A DNA stretch of 17,484 bases from positions 1 through 17,484 of the forward strand of contig JAEZAF010000098.1 of NCBI GenBank assembly GCA_023430545.1. Direction: 5' to 3'. This document shows positions 1-6,517 of this stretch, piece after piece (within the stretch, counting starts at the first letter, position 1; every line of letters starts with the position of its first letter). A program made the position numbers and the translations under genes. The stretch comes from Chloroflexota bacterium. GTDB lineage: Bacteria > Chloroflexota > Anaerolineae > Aggregatilineales > Phototrophicaceae. A model generated the notes under the pieces. The model saw only the letters and a program-made list of their open reading frames with translations. It was not told where the DNA came from and made no database searches.

Positions 1-29
1 TGCGCATCCGCATTCGTGAAGGTTTTACC

Positions 30-866
30 CTAGTACTTCTTGACAATCGACCGGTAGACGGCGGGCTGACGGTTCTGGATGAACTGGTATTCCTCGCGGT
101 GACGGCGCACTTCATCGAGGTCGATACGGGCGACGGTAAAGCCTTCCATCGGCGCACCGGACTCGGGATCGGTTTCATCGGCCAGCGACGCATAGATCTG
201 GCCGCGCGGCCCGACGATCATGCTTTCCCCGCCGAAGTTCAGCGTCACATCTTCGCCGACACGGTTGGCCGCCGCGATAAACACCGAGTTCTCATAGGCC
301 CGTGCGCGGACATACGTCTTCCATTCGTCGATATTGGCCGCTTCCCAGTTGGAAAGGCACAGCAGCAGTTCGGCACCATCCAGCGCCAGACTGCGCGCCA
401 CTTCCGGGAACGCCAGATCGTAGCCGATCATCAGGCCGATGCTGCCGATTTCCGTATCTGCCACTGGCAGACGGAAACCCTCTCGGAAAGCCATGCGCTC
501 TTCACCGCGCAGATGCACCTTGTTATAGACTTCGACAAGGTCACCTTCCGGCCCAAGCAGAATGCCGGAGTTGTACAGCACGCTTTCGACCTTTTCCTTC
601 GTCACCATGCCGAAGGCGATGAAAATGCCGTATTCGTTGGCACGCTGTGCCAGCAGGTTGATGGTGGGACCGGGGACACGCTGCGCCAGTTCCGTAAAGC
701 GCAGGCCGAGTTCGTTGCCACTCGTAATCAGTTCGGGAAAGACAATCAGATCGACGCGCTGCTGTGATGCAATCGTCGAGATCATCTCCGACATCTTGAT
801 CAGATTCTCTTCCGCCTCGCCCAGTTTGGGTTTCATCTGAACGATGGCGATGGTTATTTCACGCAT
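30..866 (-). CDS. Carbon-nitrogen hydrolase (nitrilase superfamily), active-site Cys replaced by Gly
   Basis: The 278-residue protein spans a whole nitrilase/amidase domain. The family uses a Glu-Lys-Cys triad to hydrolyse amides or nitriles in the cytoplasm. Glu45 (in FPELITSG) and Lys116 (in YNKVHL) are present, but the motif that normally reads ICYDxxFPE reads IGYDLAFPE, so residue 148 is Gly (codon GGC, positions 423-425). Cys170 lies about 20 residues further on in another strand and is not in the nucleophile position. The rest of the fold is well kept, including the NWE segment after the nucleophile and the RARAYENSVFIAAANR segment. A good ribosome binding site (AAAGGAAG) sits about 6 nt before the ATG. 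The gene is divergent from the methyltransferase, with about 210 bp between them. The family call is firm; the substrate is unknown and activity is doubtful. A sequencing error (TGC to GGC) would restore the enzyme. Confidence 0.9.
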   Translation of the reverse strand: MREITIAIVQMKPKLGEAEENLIKMSEMISTIASQQRVDLIVFPELITSGNELGLRFTELAQRVPGPTINLLAQRANEYGIFIAFGMVTKEKVESVLYNSGILLGPEGDLVEVYNKVHLRGEERMAFREGFRLPVADTEIGSIGLMIGYDLAFPEVARSLALDGAELLLCLSNWEAANIDEWKTYVRARAYENSVFIAAANRVGEDVTLNFGGESMIVGPRGQIYASLADETDPESGAPMEGFTVARIDLDEVRRHREEYQFIQNRQPAVYRSIVKKY

Positions 867-1077
867 ACAGTCTTCCTTTGGCTGGCGGGTGAGATTATGC
901 TATGCTCGACGGGATTGGGTGTTGAAAGTGCCTGCTTTGTAACTCAAACATGACCCGAAAATACAGCCCTTATTTTACCTTTTTTTAAGCATTCCCGATA
1001 CCCATGATCGCCCCGGAGACCGGCCAGACGCTGCGCCCTGTTCACCCTTTTCCGATGGCGCGAAGGAGAAACGACCC

Positions 1078-1869
1078 ATGACCGGCACTGACTATCAGGC
1101 CCTGTCGCAGCAGCGCTTCAGCGATTACGCCGAGCGCTATGTACAAAGCGCCACCCATGCCCAGGCCCCTGAATTACAGCGCCTGCTGACACTGGCCGTC
1201 CCTCAACCGACCGATCTCGTGCTCGACATCGCGACCGGCGGCGGCCATACCGCGCTGACCTTCGCGCCGCATGTGCAGGCTGTGATCGCGGCAGACCTCG
1301 CACCGAAGATGCTGACGGCGGCACGGTCGCATCTGACCGCACAGCACGCGGACAACGTACACTACACCGCGTCGGATGCCGCGAAGCTGCCGTTCGCAGC
1401 ACAGACCTTCGACATCGTCACCTGCCGGATTGCGCCGCATCACTTCCCGGATATTTACCGCTTTGGTCTGGAAGCGGCACGGGTACTCAAACCCGGCGGA
1501 CGGCTGGTGATTCAGGATCATGTCCTGCCGGAGAACGAACGCGCCGCCCGTTATATCGATGCTTTTGAGCGCCTGCGCGATCCGAGCCACGCCCGCGCCT
1601 ATTCCGAGAGCGAATGGCGCAGCACCTTCCTCGACTGTGATCTGATCGTCGATCACACCGAGCTGGCGTGGAACAGCGCGAGACTCGTCGAGTGGGCCAG
1701 ACGCCAGGACTGCGACGATGTGACCATCGAGCGCCTGCAAATCCTGCTGGCACAGGCCCCGGATGCCGTCCGGGACTGGCTGCATCCGCGCTGCCTCGGC
1801 ACATCGGATGCCGAATTCGACCACGCCTATCTGATGATTCTGGGGCACAAGCCCACACCCGAAAGATGA
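1078..1869 (+). CDS. Class I SAM-dependent methyltransferase (Methyltransf_11 / UbiE-like)
   Basis: The 263-residue protein has a standard Rossmann methyltransferase layout: motif I VLDIATGGGH at residues 48-57, an acidic residue after strand 2 (Asp73 in AADLAPKML), the SDAAKLPF segment at 99-106, the DIVTCRIAPHHF strand-4 segment at 112-123 and LKPGGRLVI at 137-145. These bind S-adenosylmethionine; the methyl acceptor cannot be told from sequence. It resembles the UbiE/YcgJ type that acts on small molecules. The ATG is preceded by AAGGAGA at a spacing of about 7 nt, which fixes the start. The stop is 9 nt before the next gene, so the two are probably co-transcribed. No transmembrane or signal segment is seen, so a cytoplasmic location is expected. 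Confidence 0.93.
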   Translation: MTGTDYQALSQQRFSDYAERYVQSATHAQAPELQRLLTLAVPQPTDLVLDIATGGGHTALTFAPHVQAVIAADLAPKMLTAARSHLTAQHADNVHYTASDAAKLPFAAQTFDIVTCRIAPHHFPDIYRFGLEAARVLKPGGRLVIQDHVLPENERAARYIDAFERLRDPSHARAYSESEWRSTFLDCDLIVDHTELAWNSARLVEWARRQDCDDVTIERLQILLAQAPDAVRDWLHPRCLGTSDAEFDHAYLMILGHKPTPER

Positions 1870-1878
1870 TGGATCCCG

Positions 1879-2751
1879 ATGTCACAGTCTGTCCCTGACA
1901 AGACCTTCTGGCAGCAGATCGCCGCCAATGAGTTCACCGTCCCCGAAGGATATACCGTCCAGCAGCTTACACCGGCCCTGATCGACCTGCTCGGTGATGA
2001 AGACCCTGACCTGCGCGACGATGTGGGCTATATGGGACTGTACCACTGGATCGCGGACCACAAGCGTTACAGCCCGGACGAACTCCGCGACCTGACCAAC
2101 ACGCTGCGCAGCGGCCTGCACGATCACCTGATCGAGAATCCACCCAATTCGGCACTGCGCCGGTCTTTTTCCGCGCTCGGCCTGAGCGTGCTGGCCTATC
2201 ATGATCTGACCGCATCCTTCTGGACAGCAGACGAGGTTCACGCGCTGGTCGAGGCCGCCTGTGACTATCTGCTGGCGGAACAGGATGTGCGCGGTTATCA
2301 GAACGGCATCGGCTGGATTCACGCCGTCGCCCACACCGCCGACCTGCTGAAGTTCCTCGCCCGTAATTCGAAGAGTGACAGCGGCGATCATCTGCGCATG
2401 CTCAACGCCATCGCCGACCGCCTGATGAAGCCGGTCGCCTACATCTACATCCATGATGAGGACGAACGGCTGACACAGGCCGTCACCGACATCCTCAAAC
2501 GCCGCACCCTGAGCGAAACTGTCATCATCGGCTGGCTGGAGCGTATCCGCAACTGGAAGCAGGAGCACGGCAGCGGCAGCGGCTTCGATCCACTGATCCA
2601 CGCGCCGTATATGAACCTCAAGAATTTTGCGCGCAGCGTGTATCTGATGCTTCAGATGCTGGCACAGCAGGATGAGCAGTTCGCCCCTATCGAACAGGAG
2701 GCACAGAAGGTCGTCCGCTTCTACGGTATGGGGACGATTTATACAGTGTAG
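1879..2751 (+). CDS. DUF2785 domain-containing protein
   Basis: The 290-residue protein matches the DUF2785 family in its characteristic central block GWIHAVAHTADLLKFLAR (about residues 150-167), preceded by LRRSFSALGLSVLAYHDL and followed by a long helical C-terminal half. The family has no known biochemical function; it is predicted to be an all-helical soluble protein. The start is the ATG 9 nt after the methyltransferase stop. Its ribosome binding site is weak, which suggests translational coupling to the upstream gene. No signal peptide or membrane segment is visible. Family assignment rests on recalled motifs; function is unknown. Confidence 0.88.
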   Translation: MSQSVPDKTFWQQIAANEFTVPEGYTVQQLTPALIDLLGDEDPDLRDDVGYMGLYHWIADHKRYSPDELRDLTNTLRSGLHDHLIENPPNSALRRSFSALGLSVLAYHDLTASFWTADEVHALVEAACDYLLAEQDVRGYQNGIGWIHAVAHTADLLKFLARNSKSDSGDHLRMLNAIADRLMKPVAYIYIHDEDERLTQAVTDILKRRTLSETVIIGWLERIRNWKQEHGSGSGFDPLIHAPYMNLKNFARSVYLMLQMLAQQDEQFAPIEQEAQKVVRFYGMGTIYTV

Positions 2752-2789
2752 GACATCTCAGGCAGGAATACTGGACCCGACCCGAATTG

Positions 2790-3299
2790 CTATTGATCCC
2801 GTCTGACAGCCGATACAACAATCATCGCAGCAGGCATATAAAACACCTCATACCGCTCTCCAGCGATGATTGACCAGTACACACCGGGTTCGATCAGGAA
2901 TTCAACCGTGTCGATTTTCAGGTAAAAGCATCGTCTCCCACCAGGGCCGCGTTTTTCACGCAGTTCAGCCACACCGACCGCACTCGATACGCTACCTGCT
3001 CTCAGATCAGCGTATAACGTGGCAAGGCCGGACCATACCAGTATTCCGAAAATCAATGCCATGAGCATGAGGCACGCCAGAAACAGGAAATTCCCCGGTT
3101 CAGGTGGGCGCTGTAAAATGATAACAGTCACTGCTATCAGAAAAAAGAATGGGATGCCCACTCCTATGATCATCGGCAGGATATTCATAAGGATAATGCG
3201 CGTCCGCTGCTGTTTAGTCAGCCTGCCGCGCTGATTAGCTGCGAGATCCTCTGGGGTAAAATCTAACGCTTTGTCAAGTGCTTTAGGAAGCAGCGGCAT
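2790..3299 (-). CDS. Hypothetical two-TM membrane protein
   Basis: I do not recognise a named family. The 169-residue protein has a basic N-terminal region (about residues 1-33, ending LTKQQRTR), two hydrophobic helices (about 34-60, IILMNILPMIIGVGIPFFFL, and 70-95, FLFLACLMLMALIFGILVW), and a C-terminal part of about 70 residues. That part looks beta-rich (FYLKIDTVEFLIEPGVYWSIIAGERYEVFYMP). The pattern suggests a helical hairpin membrane anchor with a small cytoplasmic beta domain. The start has an AGAGGA ribosome binding site about 6 nt upstream. It is convergent with the DUF2785 gene (38 bp apart) and divergent from the secreted propeller-like gene. Base composition is somewhat more AT-rich than its neighbours. 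Confidence 0.75.
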   Translation of the reverse strand: MPLLPKALDKALDFTPEDLAANQRGRLTKQQRTRIILMNILPMIIGVGIPFFFLIAVTVIILQRPPEPGNFLFLACLMLMALIFGILVWSGLATLYADLRAGSVSSAVGVAELREKRGPGGRRCFYLKIDTVEFLIEPGVYWSIIAGERYEVFYMPAAMIVVSAVRRDQ

Positions 3300-3393
3300 T
3301 CTCGTCCTCTTGGCTCGTCATACAGTTCAGCTTATCAAAGTGTATCGCCATTCCGCGCTCTACAGCGTAAATACAGCAACCGAGTACAAACGG

Positions 3394-3416
3394 CCTGTAA
3401 ACAGTTTGCAAACAGG
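3394..3416. promoter_or_regulatory. Possible operator: imperfect palindrome with perfect core
   Basis: This site lies in the 259-bp divergent region between the small membrane protein and the secreted protein. It has CCTGT/ACAGG ends and contains the perfect 10-bp palindrome GTTTGCAAAC (3404-3413). Two near-direct copies, TGTAAACAG and TGCAAACAG, overlap it. The shape fits a dimeric repressor site, but no regulator gene is nearby and I found no convincing promoter hexamers beside it. The rest of the gap holds nothing else I can support. Confidence 0.2.
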
Positions 3417-3558
3417 TTTTGGCCGCCACCGGTAAACACGACACCTTACATGCCTGATCGTAGGGTAAGCGCTGGTCAGGATATCTGGAAAAAATGGCTT
3501 TGCGTTCGTATCCTAAAGTTAAACGAAATCCCGTAAACACCCATAAGGAGTATCATCG

Positions 3559-4710
3559 GTGTTTCAACGCAGGTTCCATTCAATCATTCGATCAACCTTT
3601 CCGCTGCTGATGGTGCTGACGATCCTCGCCGTGAGCAGCAGTGGCTTCGCACAGGAGTCTGGCTGGCGGGCATGGCTCTACAGTTCGCTGGATGGCAGCA
3701 TCCGCACCGCCGACCACAACGGCGCAGTCATCGACGCCTACACCCTGCCGCTTTCACAGGCCTTCAACGCCTATGGCGAGTCGGTCAGTGTCTCCGCCAC
3801 CGGACGCTATGTCGCCTACATCGCCTATGACAGCACCAGCGACTCCGGCAGCCAACAGCTTTTCGTCTACGATCACAACCTTCAGAGCATCCGCTTCGCG
3901 CAGGACATCAGCGGCGCGGACGCGCTGAGCTTCGATTATCTGCCCACAGCACAGGCATTTGACGAACCCGGCGAACGTTTCGCCTTCGCATGGCTGGACG
4001 AAGCCCAGAGCTGGCGCATCATCGTCGCTGATCTCACCACCGGCACGGCGCAGGCCGTCGGAGAGGCCGCCAGCATCCCCGAACTGGTGGACTACGCCGT
4101 GAACTACATCCCGGTGATTCAGCAGCTTGGCGGCACGCGCGTCACCTTCACCCTGCTGCCCTATGGCACCGAGTTCATGCCGGAGTATCCCGCCTTCACA
4201 TGGGATTTCCTCGCCTCGACCGTCACACCGGAGCCGGATTACAACTCACTGGTGACCGACGCCAATGCCAGCGGACAGCGCGTCATCGCCCGCTTTGATG
4301 ACTCCCTGCCCGCAGCAGAACTGACCGACGACATCCCCCGGCTGGAACTCAATATGTTTGAGGTGGTCGATCAGCGCGGGGAACGTCAGTGGCAGTACAA
4401 CGAGACCGAAGGCACCATCGAGCAGGTCTATCTGATCGAGGGAGGCCAGCGCGTGCTGGCACAGGTCTACGAATATGCGGGTGACGAGCGCGTGCTGAAG
4501 GTCATCAACGCGGATGGCGCAATCGACGCCGAACTGCTCGGCACACTTGGCGATATTCAAGGCACACCGGACGGCTTCGTCGGCCTGTTCGATAACGGCG
4601 GCGTCCCGGCGATGGCCTACGTCAATACCGCAGAGGATACCCCTGCGCCTGCCGTCATCTGGAGCGCCGACAGCGCCATCCCGCTTCAGCTTGTGCGGGT
4701 GGGTGGTTAG
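3559..4710 (+). CDS. Secreted beta-propeller-like protein (TolB/WD40-type)
   Basis: The 383-residue protein starts with GTG, chosen because AAGGAG lies 8 nt upstream. It opens with a classical signal peptide: basic residues 1-11, a hydrophobic core near 14-30 and a likely cut after GFA (residue 31). The mature part repeats short strand-turn units such as GSIRTADHNGAVIDAYTLP, YVAYIAYDS, QLFVYDHN and WRIIVADLTTG. These resemble TolB/WD40-like PD40 blades, although the blades are irregular and no exact family is recognised. It is most likely exported and soluble or surface-associated, with a binding or scaffolding role. It stands alone in its strand context. After the stop there is a short CCCC/GGGG hairpin, but the following tract is too poor in T to call a terminator. 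Confidence 0.78.
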   Translation: MFQRRFHSIIRSTFPLLMVLTILAVSSSGFAQESGWRAWLYSSLDGSIRTADHNGAVIDAYTLPLSQAFNAYGESVSVSATGRYVAYIAYDSTSDSGSQQLFVYDHNLQSIRFAQDISGADALSFDYLPTAQAFDEPGERFAFAWLDEAQSWRIIVADLTTGTAQAVGEAASIPELVDYAVNYIPVIQQLGGTRVTFTLLPYGTEFMPEYPAFTWDFLASTVTPEPDYNSLVTDANASGQRVIARFDDSLPAAELTDDIPRLELNMFEVVDQRGERQWQYNETEGTIEQVYLIEGGQRVLAQVYEYAGDERVLKVINADGAIDAELLGTLGDIQGTPDGFVGLFDNGGVPAMAYVNTAEDTPAPAVIWSADSAIPLQLVRVGG

Positions 4711-4774
4711 GCAAAAACTCTGCCCCCATCCTTTCAGGGGTAGATATTTAATTTTCGGTTCAGATTTTTACAGC

Positions 4775-4943
4775 GGACACGGCAGTGCCGTGTCCCTACC
4801 TCCCCGCGTATTTTGTAGGGACAATGCCTGAACAAGCTTGCTTGTCGTTGTCCGCCGCATCCGAATACCTCCGAAAACGTTTGTAGGGGATGGCCTGTGT
4901 GCCATCCCGCCACAGTAGGGACGCCCGACGGGGCTTGTCCGTA
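4775..4943. repeat. Cluster of four palindromic REP-like units
   Basis: Four hairpin units stand in a row, and units 2-4 begin with a TAGGG motif. Unit 1, 4775-4795: arms GGACACGGCA and TGCCGTGTCC, perfect 10 bp around one base and followed by CTAC. Unit 2, 4819-4853: outer arms GGACAA/TTGTCC, inner arms ACAAGC/GCTTGT. Unit 3, 4887-4908: GGGATGGC/GCCATCCC, perfect 8 bp with a 6-nt loop. Unit 4, 4919-4940: GGACGCCC paired with GGGCTTGTCC through a small bulge. The stems differ in sequence while the flanks are kept, as in REP-type intergenic palindromes. They fill most of the 498-bp gene-free stretch 4711-5208. The small ORFs overlapping them on the minus strand look spurious. The remainder of the stretch holds the elements listed at 5047 and 5104 and a GC-rich imperfect hairpin near 5171-5203. 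Confidence 0.7.
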
Positions 4944-5046
4944 GTTTCTGGAAGGATCTTTGTGGTTCTTTAGAGATCTTCCTATGATAATTTGGAGCAA
5001 TTCTTCTCACGACGATCTCAAAACACCGTCTGATTTGTCCTTATCC

Positions 5047-5081
5047 GACCTGAAAAGCGTCCAAGAGATGGTTTTCAGGTC
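5047..5081. repeat. Perfect inverted repeat, 10-bp arms
   Basis: GACCTGAAAA (5047-5056) and TTTTCAGGTC (5072-5081) are perfect inverted copies around a 15-nt loop. No T-tract follows on either strand, so it is not a standard terminator. It sits between the REP-like cluster and the inverted copy of unit 4, and may be part of the same composite repeat. Confidence 0.5.
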
Positions 5082-5098
5082 TTGCAAGCGAGAGTACG

Positions 5099-5125
5099 AC
5101 TACGGACAAGCCTGACGGCGCGTCC
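5099..5125. repeat. Inverted copy of REP-like unit 4
   Basis: The segment 5104-5125 begins GGACAAGCC and ends GCGTCC, the same ends as the reverse complement of unit 4 (4919-4940); only the centre differs. The match extends outward, so that ACTACGGACAAGCC at 5099-5112 is the exact reverse complement of the end of unit 4. The two copies face each other across about 160 bp. Confidence 0.55.
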
Positions 5126-5208
5126 ACCCTTCTGGTCCCTGTGAAACACCTGCCTCATGTTGAGCCAGTTCCCGCCCTGCCAACGGGGAGGGCCAGGGAG
5201 GGGTCTTC

Positions 5209-6513
5209 TTACTCCTTCTTGTACGGAGTCCCACTCGCACGCGGGGCCACCGCCCGGCCTACCAGACCCGCCAGCACCACCATCGTCACGATGTACGGCG
5301 TCATCTGGATGAACTGCGGCGGAATCGGCACTTCCGAGATCTGGAAGCGCGAGTTCAGCGCCTGCGCAAACCCGAACAGCAGCGCACCCGCCGCCGCGCC
5401 GAACGGCGTCCATTTGCCGAAGATCAGCGCTGCCAGCGCGATAAAGCCCAGACCGCCGGTCATGTTATCGTCGAACTGCCCGACCGTCTCCAGCGAGAAC
5501 CATGCGCCAGCCAGTCCGGCGATCATCCCGCCGATCACGACGTTCAGGTAGCGGTTCCAGCCGACATGGATGCCAAGCGTATCCGCCGCCTTGGGATTTT
5601 CACCCACCGCCCGTGTCCGCAGCCCCCACCGTGTGAAATACAACACGATGTGAGAGCCAATCACCAGCACGAACATCAGCAAAAAGATCGGCTTGCCCGT
5701 AAACAGCACCTGACCGATCACCGGAATATCCGACAGAATCGGGACTTCGACAATCCGCAGCGTTTCGCGTGCCGCTTCAGATGAAAGCAGCACCTCGCGC
5801 CGCAGGAAGCTCGTCAGCCCCAGCGCGAGGATATTGATCACCGTACCGCTCACCACCTGATCGGTCATGAACGTAATCGAAAGCCACGCATGCAGCAGCG
5901 CCATCAGCCCGCCGGCGATAATCGCCGCGACCACGCCACCCCACAGCGCACCCTGCGTCGTCATGTACGGCAGAAGCACGCCCACCATCACGAAGCCGAT
6001 GCACGCGCCGGTCAGCATCATGCCTTCAATCGCGACGTTCACCACGCCGGAACGTTCGCACCACAGCCCCGCCAGCGCACCGATCACAATCGGTGTCGCC
6101 AGCCGGAAGCTGGTCGAAAGCGTCGTCGTCATATTGATACTGCCCCCGACTGCCGTCACAATCAGCAGGGTCGGGACGATCAGCAGACCGGCCAGGCTCA
6201 GCAGCGCCGTCTTGATCCAGTGGACGCGGCCCATGCTTTCCGGGAACGGGATCAATCCCACAATCCCGGCCAGCGTATAGATCAGCCCGGTCAGTGTCAT
6301 ATACGCCTGCACCGGGATCACAAGGTCCGGTGCTTCACCGCCAAAGGTCCACGTCGTCGTCGCGGATGCGTCATAGTTGTTGACCGCACCCAGCAGGATA
6401 TACAGCCCCACCAGCAGGAACACGACCGAGAATACCCCGGTCCGTGTAATGCGGAAGGACTCCGGCAGGCGCAGGCCGCCTGTGCGCGTTTGCGTCTGGG
6501 CAATCGTCGTCAT
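5209..6513 (-). CDS. ABC transporter permease, BMP/nucleoside type (BPD_transp_2, YufQ-like)
   Basis: The 434-residue polytopic membrane protein is the second permease of the importer. The hallmark block LSTSFRLATPIVIGALAGLW followed by ERSGVVNVAIEGMMLTGA lies at about residues 132-170 and identifies the YufQ/NupQ-like branch, which moves nucleosides or related solutes with BMP-type binding proteins. The coupling region and later helices (GENPKAADTLGIHVGWNRYL, GLGFIALAALIFGKWTPFGA) are present. Usual members are about 310 residues; here an N-terminal extension of roughly 130 residues adds about three extra hydrophobic segments (near 27-43, 70-90 and 102-124). The start ATG is 4 nt after the upstream permease stop, and its ribosome binding site GGGGGAG lies within the end of that gene, so translation is coupled. 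It is the last gene of the operon. Confidence 0.93.
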   Translation of the reverse strand: MTTIAQTQTRTGGLRLPESFRITRTGVFSVVFLLVGLYILLGAVNNYDASATTTWTFGGEAPDLVIPVQAYMTLTGLIYTLAGIVGLIPFPESMGRVHWIKTALLSLAGLLIVPTLLIVTAVGGSINMTTTLSTSFRLATPIVIGALAGLWCERSGVVNVAIEGMMLTGACIGFVMVGVLLPYMTTQGALWGGVVAAIIAGGLMALLHAWLSITFMTDQVVSGTVINILALGLTSFLRREVLLSSEAARETLRIVEVPILSDIPVIGQVLFTGKPIFLLMFVLVIGSHIVLYFTRWGLRTRAVGENPKAADTLGIHVGWNRYLNVVIGGMIAGLAGAWFSLETVGQFDDNMTGGLGFIALAALIFGKWTPFGAAAGALLFGFAQALNSRFQISEVPIPPQFIQMTPYIVTMVVLAGLVGRAVAPRASGTPYKKE

Positions 6514-6517
6514 TTAC

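Noticed and set aside
3283..3540. 85-codon minus-strand ORF ending inside the start of the small membrane protein gene
   Set aside because: It has no recognisable protein features, mixed composition, and overlaps the well-supported start and ribosome binding site of the 2790-3299 gene.
4734..5010. Two overlapping minus-strand ORFs of 80-88 codons
   Set aside because: They run through the palindromic repeats, share no sensible composition and have no convincing ribosome binding site.
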